A DNA stretch of 64,000 nt from Lachnospiraceae bacterium (GCA_017444015.1 JAFSXN010000002.1:31389-95388), one strand, 5' to 3'; counted from the first letter of the stretch, positions 48,011 through 56,613 are shown. Numbers and translations are program-made. The notes: generated by a model not told the origin, from the sequence alone.

Positions 48011-48304
48011 AAAAAAACTCCTGTCCCAATGCAACTGCCGGGACAGGAGATCATTCTCCTGCGGTGCCACCCTGCTTGGTAGTTTCCTACCCACTCATGC
48101 GTACTAACATACGCGGATCTTTGATCACGGAGGATTTACTCCGGCGCTCATACTCAAGGCGAACAGCCCGTTTCTGTTTGCCCTCAGGAGTCCATTCACA
48201 GCCGGTTCCATACCGCCATCCCACCATCGGCGGCTCTCTGAACACCTCGTATATCACAAGGCATATCATGGAATTACGGAAGCTACTACTCTCCTTCAAC
48301 GGTT
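48011..48304 (-). promoter_or_regulatory. T-box riboswitch, probably tryptophan-specific
   Basis: The leader of trpB2. The T-box GGGTGGCACCGC (complement of 48061-48072) is followed by a terminator hairpin, CTCCTGTCCC/GGGACAGGAG, with a run of seven T (48011-48049). A UGG triplet in GAAUGGAC (48192-48194) is well placed to be the specifier codon. Uncharged tRNA-Trp would then favour read-through. Confidence 0.9.
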
Positions 48305-48310
48305 TAATCC

Positions 48311-48339
48311 ATTAAAGCACAAGACGGAGTTTATGTCAA
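48311..48339 (-). promoter_or_regulatory. Promoter of the T-box/trpB2 unit
   Basis: TTGACA (complement of 48334-48339), 17-bp spacer, TTTAAT (complement of 48311-48316). Transcription would begin near 48304. Confidence 0.65.
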
Positions 48340-48376
48340 TCAAAAGTTAAAAATTTGCTTCGTCAGGTAAGGCAGA

Positions 48377-49330
48377 TTATGCTCCCGCCTGGGCCTTACC
48401 GAACTTTTCCTTACCCTGCTTGCATCTCGGGCATTTCCAGTCGTCCGGCAGATCCTCAAACGCCACTCCGTCGTGCTCTGCGGGATCATATACATATCCG
48501 CAGACGGAACATACATATTTACCGGAGGACTCTGCGCCGGAGAAATCCACCTCTGCAAGAACCGTAGGCACCGGATCATTCAGATCCATCACTCGCTTTG
48601 CCTCAAGGTTCTCATAGCCCTGAGGCGTATGAGTGCCGCAATAAACCGTCGGATGATTTCCGATGAACTCGCGAACCCGGTCAAGCGTCTCCCTGGCTGC
48701 CGAAAGATCGTCAAATACCACAGAGAGCTTATTCTCATAAAGCGCTTCATCTACATAGGTGATATCGCCGTGAAGAATATAAAATAATCCGGCATCCTCT
48801 ACGATCACAATGCTGTTGCCGTTGGTATGTCCCTTTGCCTTGATAAAGTAGATGCCATCACCGATCTTCTGGCTCTCCGGGAAGTTATAATATGCGCCGT
48901 CTGTAAACTTTACCGGCTCGAGATTTGTAAGCCCCTGAAGCTCATCCGCCGATGTTTCATCCGCATTCACATAGATCTTCGCGTTAGGAAATGACTTCAG
49001 TTCTCCGGAATGATCGATATGCCTATGGGTGAGGAGGATCTTCGTCACCTGTTCAGGCTTGTAGCCGAGCGCAGCAAACGCTTCCATATAGCTGCAGATA
49101 TTCTTTCCGGTATAAGCCATGCTCGTTTCATCCGGAACTTCCTCCGGAGAACCCGCGGGCACACCGGTATCCACGAGGATCACTTCATTTCCCGTATCAA
49201 TCAGATAATTCTGCAGCGTACCGCGATACCTGATATTCGGATCAAACTTATCCGGTCCCTCTTCTCCGCCAAATGCGAATGGCTGTGAATAGAACCCGTC
49301 TTTTCTGAATTTCACTGCTTTGATTTCCAT
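48377..49330 (-). CDS. Metallo-beta-lactamase-fold hydrolase fused to rubredoxin
   Basis: A 317-residue protein. Residues ~1-250 are a lactonase-like MBL domain: [10 protein letters not shown] gives the zinc/iron site and GHTNGNS, HGDITY and GTHTPQG the further ligands. Residues ~265-310 are a rubredoxin with CSVCGYVYD and CPRCKQG. The pairing suggests an electron-transfer use of the metal site, as in flavodiiron proteins, but there is no flavodoxin part; alternatively a detoxifying hydrolase with redox sensing. Start follows AGGAGGTAAGCA. Confidence 0.88.
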   Translation of the reverse strand: MEIKAVKFRKDGFYSQPFAFGGEEGPDKFDPNIRYRGTLQNYLIDTGNEVILVDTGVPAGSPEEVPDETSMAYTGKNICSYMEAFAALGYKPEQVTKILLTHRHIDHSGELKSFPNAKIYVNADETSADELQGLTNLEPVKFTDGAYYNFPESQKIGDGIYFIKAKGHTNGNSIVIVEDAGLFYILHGDITYVDEALYENKLSVVFDDLSAARETLDRVREFIGNHPTVYCGTHTPQGYENLEAKRVMDLNDPVPTVLAEVDFSGAESSGKYVCSVCGYVYDPAEHDGVAFEDLPDDWKCPRCKQGKEKFGKAQAGA

Positions 49331-49373
49331 TGCTTACCTCCTTACACTTTACAAACGCTGCTGTAACAGAATT

Positions 49374-49407
49374 ATTTTACCATTATTACGTAGTTTGTTC
49401 AACAAAC
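49374..49407 (-). promoter_or_regulatory. Promoter and palindromic operator of the MBL-rubredoxin gene
   Basis: On the minus strand TTGAAC (complement of 49397-49402), 17 bp, TAAAAT (complement of 49374-49379). The perfect palindrome GTTTGTTCAACAAAC (49393-49407) covers the -35 box, a good site for a repressor. Confidence 0.6.
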
Positions 49408-49510
49408 AGGGCTGAATATCTCATGCTGCAAAAGGTAGGGCGGTTTTCTTTTCTTAATTCCCGTAATTGGGAAAATATGATAAAATGGCAATAAGAAAGC
49501 GAGGGAAGCA

Positions 49511-50287
49511 ATGAGCACTTATGTAGTTTCGGATCTGCACGGAGAATACGGGATCCTGGAAAGAGGCCTGAAAGAGATCAATTTTTCTTCTTCGGATCAT
49601 CTGTATTGCATCGGGGACGCGATAGATCGCGGTCATGAGGGGATACAGATCCTTCAGGAAATCAAAAGTCGTAAGAATATGGAGCTTCTGCTTGGCAACC
49701 ACGAACAGATGATGTTATCTTCTGTCGATCCGAACGGTAAACCCGAGTGTAATGGGGAAGATTCCGAATTGTGGCTTAACTGGAATGGCGGGAAGGCAAC
49801 CTTCGGCAAATACCGCGCGCTGTCCGATGACAAAGATCGCAAAGAACTATTGTTTTGGTTGAATCGGCGTGAACTTATAAAAACACTGGAAGTTAGTTCC
49901 GCTGACGGAAGGCAGAAATACACACTGTGCCATTCCTACTATATCCCCGAGTATGATGCGCTGCCTTACTTCAAAATACCCAAAAAATCTTCCTGGGATA
50001 TTGTATGGAGATCTATCTTCCGTGATGACTATGAAACGATGGCAGCCGATGTTTACAGCGAGCATACCGATCGATTGTTTGTCACCGGACACGTCCCGGT
50101 ACAGAGAATAATGTATGAAAACGATAAGGATTATGATCCGAAAGAAACCATACCACAGGCATATCATTGGAAAAATCTGATCAACATTGACGGCGGACTG
50201 GCGTTCCAGCATAATGGGATTCGAAACGGTGCTATCTTTTTCAGATTAGAGGATCAGGCGGAGTTCTTTGTAGAGTATAAGCTATAG
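49511..50287 (+). CDS. Calcineurin-like serine/threonine phosphatase (PPP family)
   Basis: A 258-residue bacterial PPP-type phosphatase. Metal-binding blocks are SDLHGEYGIL (residues ~7-16), GDAIDRGHEG and LLGNHEQMM, with a later GHVPVQR and the C-terminal NIDGG. It starts after GAGGGAAGCA. It is transcribed away from the MBL-rubredoxin gene and stands alone; its targets are unknown. A small palindrome, TTCCCGTAATTGGGAA, lies at 49458-49473 upstream. Confidence 0.9.
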   Translation: MSTYVVSDLHGEYGILERGLKEINFSSSDHLYCIGDAIDRGHEGIQILQEIKSRKNMELLLGNHEQMMLSSVDPNGKPECNGEDSELWLNWNGGKATFGKYRALSDDKDRKELLFWLNRRELIKTLEVSSADGRQKYTLCHSYYIPEYDALPYFKIPKKSSWDIVWRSIFRDDYETMAADVYSEHTDRLFVTGHVPVQRIMYENDKDYDPKETIPQAYHWKNLINIDGGLAFQHNGIRNGAIFFRLEDQAEFFVEYKL

Positions 50288-50411
50288 CCCCCTCCGCCTC
50301 AGTTTTTCTGATATCCTTCAAGGAATATCCTTTCACACAGACAAAGATATCCTTATCTGATAAAATGCACTTGATCTGAACAGTTACAACTCAAAATGGT
50401 GGAGTATTGCG

Positions 50412-51008
50412 ATGGATAATATATTTGCGGAAAACCTTCGGAAGCTAAGGGAAAAAAGCGGTCTTTCCCAGAAACAGCTCGCAAAGCAGATGTTTGTCAA
50501 CCCTTCCACCATCGCAAATTGGGAAAGCGGCAGACGCCTGCCGGATGCTGTGATGGTGCTCCGCCTCGCCAATTGCCTTGGAGTGGATGCAAACACGCTT
50601 TTACAACTTGAGGCCCAGAGCGAAAAATCTCCCAATGTCATCATGGTGGACGACAGCGAAATCATCCTCTCCGGAGGTATGTCTGTTCTGAGTGATATCC
50701 TGCCAAACGCCACGATCGCGGGCTTCATCTGGCCCATGGAAGCGATTGAATATGCAAAAATAAACCGGATCGATCTGGCTATTCTGGATATTGAACTGGG
50801 AACGTCCAGCGGGTTTGACCTTTGCCGCGATCTGCTTAAGATCTATCCCTTTACGAACATCCTGTTTCTGACTGCTTACGTAGACTACTCCTTCGATGCC
50901 TGGAAGACCGAGGCCAGCGGCTTTATTCTCAAACCGCTTACGTCTGAGGGCGTAAAGGAGCAGCTAAGAAAACTGCGTTATCCATTCTCAATGGGCGGTG
51001 ATAAGTGA
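50412..51008 (+). CDS. XRE-type HTH fused to a receiver (REC) domain
   Basis: A 198-residue regulator with domains in an unusual order. An XRE helix-turn-helix at residues 8-62 (LSQKQLAKQMFVNPSTIANWESG) comes first, then a CheY-like receiver at ~75-190 with acidic pocket VDDSE (80-82), phospho-acceptor Asp126 in LAILDIELG and lysine in FILKPLT. Most response regulators have the receiver first. No histidine kinase is adjacent, so the partner is unknown. Start follows GGTGGAG. Confidence 0.88.
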   Translation: MDNIFAENLRKLREKSGLSQKQLAKQMFVNPSTIANWESGRRLPDAVMVLRLANCLGVDANTLLQLEAQSEKSPNVIMVDDSEIILSGGMSVLSDILPNATIAGFIWPMEAIEYAKINRIDLAILDIELGTSSGFDLCRDLLKIYPFTNILFLTAYVDYSFDAWKTEASGFILKPLTSEGVKEQLRKLRYPFSMGGDK

Positions 51009-51021
51009 ACGACTGGAGCAA

Positions 51022-51288
51022 TTACTTATGGTTTTCCATAATCAGCTCGGCACTGATGCTAATATTCTCATCACATTCAGGGATGAGCTGCGCGATCTTC
51101 TCTTCGGGCTCCCTGCATCCCGTCATAAGCCAACGTTTAAGAACAGCCAGGACTCCTGAACTGACAAAAGCAAAAAAATATTCGATCTCTGTATCAGAAT
51201 AATCGCCCCGCCTGTGAAAGTATGGCATATAAGCAAGACAGAGCACTCCATCTAATGGACCCAGGAGATAACCGCCATTGGCATACAT
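51022..51288 (-). pseudogene. TetR-family regulator, C-terminal remnant
   Basis: An 88-codon frame that looks like the C-terminal ligand domain of TetR/AcrR regulators (YFFAFVSSGVLAVLKRWLMTGCRE, then EEKIAQLI). The N-terminal DNA-binding helix-turn-helix is absent, and the sequence upstream of 51290 gives no continuation. It faces the XRE-receiver gene. It is probably a decayed gene. Confidence 0.65.
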
Positions 51289-51371
51289 TGGGTATACTAC
51301 CCGTTCCTATCGGGAGACGATCCGCAACGAACTGCAGTGGCTCATGGATAGATAATATCAGTTCACTATAA

Positions 51372-52090
51372 TCACACGAGGTTTGCGTCTCTCAAAGTGC
51401 AATACATATAATCCCCTTCCATGTAGGTGTCAAAAACGCCTACCACAGTGATCTGTTCGCTCTCCTCCGGGTAATCGTCCGGATAGGAATAATCATCCGT
51501 CAGGATAAACTCCATTCCCTGCGCACAACATGCGGTGGCATCCTGGATAATACATGCATAATAATCATTTCCCGTACTTTCGTCATGATATGCCGTGAAG
51601 AGACCGTTCATCTTTATGGTTTTGCCAATATATACTGGTTAACACTTTTCGTTGCCGATCAACCAGACTCGCAAACGCAATTTCAGTACATTTACTTTAT
51701 CAAAAACGGCAATTAATTGCGTTCGCGAGTATAATTATCCGGTTCATACATCATGTTGTAGACTTCGGAATAGACCATCGTGCTGGACAGGGATGTCAAA
51801 TCTACATCAATTCCCTCCGTAGAGCTTAAGACCGTTTTTTCATCGGCTTGGACCACCGGTTCTGGAGCATTATCGTTCACCCCGCTCTGTCGGATTTGAT
51901 CCCCCTTCTCATAGCTTTCTTCGGAAGAAGCGTTTATATCCTCTGCCTCTTTCATTCCGGCCAGCAGAACCTCCTCGACAGCTGACTGTTTTGCTGTACG
52001 GTTTGTTGTCTCCCCATCTTTCTTACATCCCAGGGCAGCAAGGATCAGTACCGCGCAAATCACCATTAAAACCACTTTATATGATTTCAT
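51372..52090 (-). pseudogene. Lipoprotein gene split by a miniature element
   Basis: The N-terminal part (52090-51734) starts with a lipoprotein signal, VLILAALGC, then an acidic linker and VDLTSLSSTMVYSEVYNMMYEPDNY. The C-terminal part (51630-51372) continues IGKTIKMNGLFTAYHDEST, DATACCAQGMEF and TYMEGDYMYCTL. Between them lies a 99-bp element plus one extra TA. Removing these 101 bp restores one 205-residue frame of 618 bp, exactly in phase. The disrupted protein ends in repeat-derived residues TRERN. It follows the zinc-binding lipoprotein gene by 17 bp and may have belonged to its operon. Function unknown. Confidence 0.88.
51633..51731 (+). mobile_element. Miniature palindromic element, copy 2 (99 bp), inside a lipoprotein gene
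   Basis: Starts TACTGGTTAACA, ends TTCGCGAGTA. Flanking TA duplications are at 51631-51632 and 51732-51733. The empty site can be read as GCCAATATAATTATCC, which restores the coding frame of the host gene. Confidence 0.93.
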
Positions 52091-52107
52091 CGAGTTCCTC
52101 CTTCATC

Positions 52108-53118
52108 CTATTGTAAAGCTTTCTTCAGTACCGCAAGATTCTCTTCCATGACCGACAAATACGAAACCCCGTTCTGTACCTCCCAAAGCGTGGCAGACTG
52201 CATAGAATCCATAGTCAGGATTTGTTGATCCTTATCCTTCGTATTCTGTACGATAACCTCCGCAAGCTTATGATCAGTTCCTTCAATTGTTATTACTGAA
52301 TGTAAAGATAGTTCATCCACCTTTTGCGCAAGAAACAATACGGTTTCAAAGCTGGCCTCCGACTCGGCAGAGCAGCCCGGGAAAGCAGCATAATACGAAA
52401 GGCCGTAATCATCTACCAGATAACGGAACGGAAAACGATCTCCAAACAGAAGTGTGGTTACATTCGCCCCTGTAACCGCCGCCTGGTATTCCTTGTCAAG
52501 CGCAGCCAGTTTTTCCATGTAGGCCTCGGCATTGTTTTTGTAAGTCTCTGCATTAGCTGCGTCAATCGACTGAATGGCGTCGGATATGACGTTTACAAGA
52601 TAAGAGGCGTTTTTAAGAGAAAGCCATACGTGCTCATCATACTCCGAGCCTTCATCCTCTTCTTCTGCCCCTTTCTCTTCAGGTTCCATACCGGGGACAA
52701 GTTCCTCTTCCTTAACCTGTTCTCCAAGCGCATCGAGGAGATTAATGACGACCATATCCTCGTTTGCCTGCTCCTGCAAAGCATCCTCCACCCATTCATC
52801 TGATTCACCGCCGACATAGATGAAAAGATCGCAAGTCCTGATCTTCAGAATATCGTCTGCGGTAGGTTGGTAGCTGTGCAGATCAACGCCATTGTCCAGC
52901 AGCATGGTGACTTCGGCTTCAGCTTTGTTTTCGCCAAGGATATTCTGTACCCAATCGTATTCCGGGAAAATTGTTGTAACAATAGAAAGCGTATCTTTTG
53001 TCTGGACATCAGGTTTCGTTCCAGAGCTGCACGCTGCGAGACCACCAGCCATCAGAACGGCGGCAATACCGAAGATTGCACGACGTGCAATCGGCAAAAA
53101 AGAAAGATATTTTTTCAC
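52108..53118 (-). CDS. Zinc/manganese ABC transporter substrate-binding lipoprotein
   Basis: A 336-residue cluster A-I (ZnuA/AdcA-type) metal-binding lipoprotein. The lipobox is GGLAACSS. Metal ligands are seen in GVDLHSYQP and the acidic loop before EHVWLSL, with later SVITIEGTD. The loop EEKGAEEEDEGSEYDEH is Glu-rich rather than His-rich. GTG at 53118 has GGAGG and is preferred to the longer frame. The permease and ATPase are not adjacent, so it is an orphan or uses a distant transporter. Confidence 0.88.
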   Translation of the reverse strand: MKKYLSFLPIARRAIFGIAAVLMAGGLAACSSGTKPDVQTKDTLSIVTTIFPEYDWVQNILGENKAEAEVTMLLDNGVDLHSYQPTADDILKIRTCDLFIYVGGESDEWVEDALQEQANEDMVVINLLDALGEQVKEEELVPGMEPEEKGAEEEDEGSEYDEHVWLSLKNASYLVNVISDAIQSIDAANAETYKNNAEAYMEKLAALDKEYQAAVTGANVTTLLFGDRFPFRYLVDDYGLSYYAAFPGCSAESEASFETVLFLAQKVDELSLHSVITIEGTDHKLAEVIVQNTKDKDQQILTMDSMQSATLWEVQNGVSYLSVMEENLAVLKKALQ

Positions 53119-53234
53119 AATAAAAACCTCCGTGTATTTTTGATTTCCGCGAACAATGAGCCAAACAGATCTACTTGCATATCCATTTGGCAAGTGTAGC
53201 AAAAGCCGTATATTTTGCATACGGCGTTGGGCGC

Positions 53235-53285
53235 AAAAATACAAGGGCAGACTCATAGCCCGAAGATGGGCATAGTTCACCCTTG
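53235..53285 (-). terminator. Hairpin after the small cysteine-rich membrane protein
   Basis: On the minus strand CAAGGG...CCCTTG encloses GCCC/GGGC and is followed by TATTTTT. A second hairpin, GCCGTAT/ATACGGC (53205-53225), lies just downstream. Together they separate the small gene from the metal-binding lipoprotein gene and could attenuate read-through. Confidence 0.55.
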
Positions 53286-53297
53286 CCAGAGGTTTCT

Positions 53298-53606
53298 TTA
53301 ATTATTCAGACGGACTTTTTTTGAGATGAGTGTTTCCTGTGGGATACTGTACACAGAGAAGAGCACGAATAAGAGGAGGAAAACGACAGGTGCTGCTATA
53401 GAGACCCGTGTAGCCACATCACCAACCTGATTAAGAATATTTTCACATAGTTGTATGCAGACGCAGACAGGGCAGTCGTCCCCTGCGCAGTCATGGTCAG
53501 CTTCAGCAGCAATGTAGGAAGCAGAAAACAGCACGACAACAAGCATCATGACCCCCACGATGCCTGCTGCGATTCTTCTGGTATTTGAAATGCCTGAATC
53601 GCGCAT
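53298..53606 (-). CDS. Small cysteine-rich membrane protein near the metal-binding lipoprotein
   Basis: A 102-residue protein with two hydrophobic segments (residues ~12-34 and ~68-88). Between them is an extracytoplasmic loop, DHDCAGDDCPVCVCIQLCENI, with five cysteines. I do not know its function; such proteins occur beside zinc-uptake genes in Clostridia, so metal handling is a fair guess. It lies upstream of the zinc-binding lipoprotein gene on the same strand. Confidence 0.7.
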   Translation of the reverse strand: MRDSGISNTRRIAAGIVGVMMLVVVLFSASYIAAEADHDCAGDDCPVCVCIQLCENILNQVGDVATRVSIAAPVVFLLLFVLFSVYSIPQETLISKKVRLNN

Positions 53607-53647
53607 ACCCGTCTCCTTCTTCCTAAGTATACCGAAATTTTAGCGTT

Positions 53648-53857
53648 TTATACATCGATTGTCAATGAATTCGGGAATGATTTCTCTAAACATTGATTGT
53701 ACCTTTCCTGCTCACACCGACATTTCCATAAACTCATCAATGGCCTGCAGCACAGGTATGGCATACTTCTCCTCTCCGAACAGCCACTGTTCATGCTGAC
53801 AAGCATCATCCGGCCTAACAATCCTTTGGGGTGTCCAAAATTATCTGTAAATGCCAT
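53648..53857 (-). pseudogene. Methyltransferase N-terminal remnant
   Basis: The first ~25 residues, MAFTDNFGHPKGLLGRMMLVSMNSG, closely match residues ~10-33 of the adjacent methyltransferase (KLGRMMLNGMNSGH). After that the frame no longer resembles it. An overlapping frame ends in YAIPVLQAIDEFMEMSV and then a stop, apparently a piece of another gene. This is a duplicated and collapsed paralogue fragment. Confidence 0.6.
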
Positions 53858-53861
53858 TTTT

Positions 53862-54524
53862 TCACTCTCCTCTTACATATATATCTTCTGCCTGTTTTTT
53901 CCCAATCACTGTGATCCACGGCTTATTTTTATGATGATCGGTCTTGATCTTCGTGAAGCCGGCAGCTTTCAGCGCATCCGAAATCTGTTCTGCTGTATAG
54001 CACTTCATACCGTCTATAATCTTCTCAAACTTAAGGCTCGCGGCATCTCTCCCGTCAGATTCGTTAACGATCATAAAGGTTCCGCCATCCTTCAGGACTC
54101 TTGCAACTTCGGCAAAGCACCTTTCAAGCCCCGGCCAGAAATATATCGTCTCAAAAGCTGTCGCCAGATCATATTTACCATCCGGAAATTCAAGTGCGGA
54201 AACATCCCCCTGTTGTACCACAAGCTGCCCGTCAGCGATCAGATCCTTATTGTATTCTCTCGCCTTTTCTACCGAAAGATCAGAATAATCCACGGCAGTT
54301 CCCTTCGCCGAAGGATACTTCCTCAATAGTTCTCCGGCGTTTCTCCCCCCGCCGCATCCCAGATCCACGATCTCCTCCGGGGCAATCTCTTCTAAATGCG
54401 ACAGTCCCCAATCAGCCATCCTGGCATGACCGGAATTCATTCCGTTTAACATCATCCTGCCGAGTTTTCCTTCCGGCTTTCTTGTCTGGCTCACATAATC
54501 CTTAAATAGTCCCATATCTTCCAC
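53862..54524 (-). CDS. Class I SAM-dependent methyltransferase
   Basis: A 220-residue methyltransferase. The SAM-binding motif EIVDLGCGGGRNAGELL is at about residues 51-67, AVDYSDLSVE follows, and FPDGKYDLATAFETIYFW is the post-II region. It resembles UbiE/biotin-synthesis-type small-molecule methyltransferases; substrate unknown. Next to it lies a remnant of a paralogue. Start follows AGGTGGAAGAT. Confidence 0.88.
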   Translation of the reverse strand: MEDMGLFKDYVSQTRKPEGKLGRMMLNGMNSGHARMADWGLSHLEEIAPEEIVDLGCGGGRNAGELLRKYPSAKGTAVDYSDLSVEKAREYNKDLIADGQLVVQQGDVSALEFPDGKYDLATAFETIYFWPGLERCFAEVARVLKDGGTFMIVNESDGRDAASLKFEKIIDGMKCYTAEQISDALKAAGFTKIKTDHHKNKPWITVIGKKQAEDIYVRGE

Positions 54525-54595
54525 CTCGTCTAATGCGTTATTGTAGCTGCACCACTTTCATAGTTATTTTGTTAACATATGCTAACCATTAGTTA

Positions 54596-54694
54596 TACTG
54601 GTTAACGTTTTTCATTGCCGATCAATCGGACTCGCAAACGCAATTCCAGTACATTCGCTTTATCATAAGCGGCAACTAATTGCGTTCGCGAGTA
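54596..54694 (+). mobile_element. Miniature palindromic element, copy 3 (99 bp)
   Basis: Starts TACTGGTTAACG, ends TTCGCGAGTA, with TA at 54594-54595 and 54695-54696. It lies 70 bp upstream of the methyltransferase start, in the 304-bp gap that also separates it from the RhuM remnant. Nothing else is seen in that gap. Confidence 0.9.
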
Positions 54695-54828
54695 TAAAAA
54701 ACCTACTTCCACAATAGGAAATGATGTCCATATCCTATACAGGTTAGCAACCACTAACTATACTAGCACCACCGTTTATTCATTTCAAGATACTTTTTAT
54801 CTCTACCCAGTATTCCCTGGGAAGATCT

Positions 54829-55832
54829 TCATTTTACCTCTCGTTTCCTTTTTTTGACTTCCTTTTCCAGCCCTTTAATACTTTTCAGATATTCCTCTTC
54901 CACCGGAGACAGCGTAATAACCTGATATTTGCGATATTCTGATTTTGCCTTCTTCATAGCGTCCTCATGGCTCACTTTGCCCGATCCTTCCAGAAGCTTC
55001 CTGTTGCCAGAGGTAAGGATGGAGTCTGGCTGCTCTACATAATCGCTCATATACATTGGTTTATGTTCAATAGCGTTTATCTCCGCCAGATCGAAATATC
55101 CGGAAACGAGGTTATTCAAAATCTTTAGCTCATCCTCTTTCAGATAGTTCTTTGCCACCCCGATATCCTTAAGCGACGGCAGCTCTCCTGAAAAGGACGT
55201 CAGCCCCATAAAAGGCTTATTCGCATCCGCTCTTTCATAGATCACTTCAGCCGACCGTGTGCTGCATAATGCAGCTTGTTCTGAACAATCTAAAAAAACT
55301 GTATGGACTCGTCACTCTTGGGGTCATAATCCACACTAGTTGCATACAGATCAAGAACCTGACGGTACAGTACCTTTTCCGATGACCAGATATCCCTGAT
55401 TCGGTCAAGCAGTTCTTTCCAGTAATTACCGCCCCCATTTCCCTTCAGGCGCTCATCATCTATGATAAAGCCCTTGATAATATATTCCCTTAACCGTTCG
55501 GTTGCCCATTTACGGAAATGTGTCACCGTGGAGGATTTGACACGATATCCTAATGAAATGATCATATCCAGATTATAATAAGGAAGTTCTCTTGAAACCT
55601 GCCTGTTTCCTTCCGTCCGAACCTGTCGGAATTTTCGACAGGTTAAGGACTCCTCCAATTCTCCTTCCTCATAGATATTCTTAATATGATCAATTACATT
55701 TGTTCTGGACGTCTGAAACAACCCAGCCATCTGCTGCTGTGTCAACCATACCGTTTCATCCTGCATCTTGACTTCTATTTTAGTCAAACCGTCTTCCGTC
55801 TGATATATGATGACTTCTCCCTTTTTATCCAT
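54829..55832 (-). pseudogene. RhuM-family protein gene with nonsense and frameshift lesions
   Basis: The N-terminal part (55832-55290) has the RhuM opening YQTEDGLTKIEVKMQDETVWLTQQQMAGLF, LDMIISLGYRV and the conserved KWATERLREYIIKGF. It ends at a TAG after SIQFF, but the frame continues with IVQNKLHYAAHGR, and then shifts by one base into the C-terminal part (55245-54829: VIYERADANKPFMGLTSF). Two lesions make it a pseudogene. RhuM proteins are found in mobile regions; their role is unclear. A 22-codon tail of another gene (ALLIRAIADKLTESLEEVL) precedes it. Confidence 0.8.
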
Positions 55833-55987
55833 TACTGCAATACCTCCTCAAGACTCTCGGTCAGTTTATCCGCTATCGCTCGAATCAATAGGGCTTTCAT
55901 TGCTCCGAAAATAGATACTATTTTGATATTGTTATCAAAGCCATGTGAATCCTTATGAAGCCGCAAAGTCTTATAATATCAATGTTT

Positions 55988-56122
55988 TCATGTGGCGCGC
56001 AATATGCGTATCGCCCCGTCCACCCCTCCTCCCAGCAGACTGGAATTCGCCGCGTTCACTATGGCATCCACATCCAATCCGGTAATATCTCCCATCAGAA
56101 CCTCTATTTTTACTTCCGCCAT
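55988..56122 (-). pseudogene. Macro-domain (ADP-ribose-binding) N-terminal remnant
   Basis: The frame [38 protein letters not shown] is the first ~37 residues of a YmdB-like macro domain, with the ADP-ribose-binding loop GGGVDGAI. It then runs into unrelated sequence and stops. The remaining two thirds of the domain are missing. It is divergent from the HxlR gene. Confidence 0.8.
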
Positions 56123-56199
56123 GACAGCCTCCAACTTTATGAAAATTTTCTGTTCCTCAATTAGTATATCATATCCAAAGCCAGGATGTTCCCTCTGCA

Positions 56200-56247
56200 T
56201 TTTGACAAGAACGCACTTTTTTGTGATATACTATCAAAAAGTATAGT
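56200..56247 (+). promoter_or_regulatory. Promoter and operator of the first HxlR gene
   Basis: TTGACA near 56200 and TGATATACT (extended -10) near 56224-56232. The inverted repeat ACTATCAAAAAGTATAGT (56230-56247) overlaps the start of transcription. It matches the ACTAT-N7/8-ATAGT type seen also at 63620-63636. Confidence 0.6.
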
Positions 56248-56260
56248 TAGGAGAAATCCC

Positions 56261-56608
56261 GTGAATATCGAAAAGATTAAAACCTATAATTGTCCGGTGG
56301 AAGCGGCGATGGACGTCATCGGCGGAAAATACAAAGCACTGATCGTCTATGAACTGATAAATGGAACCCGTAGATACAATGAGATCCAGAAAGCGGTTCC
56401 GCAGGCAACCCCCCGGATGCTCAGCAAACAGCTGAAGGAACTGGAAGAAGACGAGATCATCAATCGTACCTTATACCCTGTCGTACCTCCCAAAACAGAA
56501 TACTCCCTGACGGAATTTGGACAATCCCTTGTTCCTATCGTACAGGCTTTATGTGATTGGGGCGAACATTACTTTGAAGTTGCAGGCGTACCCGTTCCGT
56601 GCGAATAA
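56261..56608 (+). CDS. HxlR-family transcriptional regulator
   Basis: A 115-residue winged-helix regulator. The family core is NCPVEAAMDVIGGKYKALIVYEL, RRYNEIQKAVPQATPRMLSKQLKELEEDEII and PKTEYSLTEFGQSLVPI. The initial Cys in YNCPVE is the redox-sensing position in many members. The start is GTG at 56261 after AGGAG. The operator overlaps its own promoter, so autoregulation is likely. The nearby rubredoxin and oxidoreductase genes are possible targets. Confidence 0.9.
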   Translation: MNIEKIKTYNCPVEAAMDVIGGKYKALIVYELINGTRRYNEIQKAVPQATPRMLSKQLKELEEDEIINRTLYPVVPPKTEYSLTEFGQSLVPIVQALCDWGEHYFEVAGVPVPCE

Positions 56609-56613
56609 AAAAG

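Noticed and set aside
48087-48299. 70-codon minus-strand frame upstream of trpB2
   Set aside because: It lies wholly inside the T-box leader and its bases are explained by the RNA structure.
51300-51360. Short plus-strand frame ending ETIRNELQWLMDR, resembling a transposase piece
   Set aside because: Too short to assign to a family; no terminal repeats nearby.
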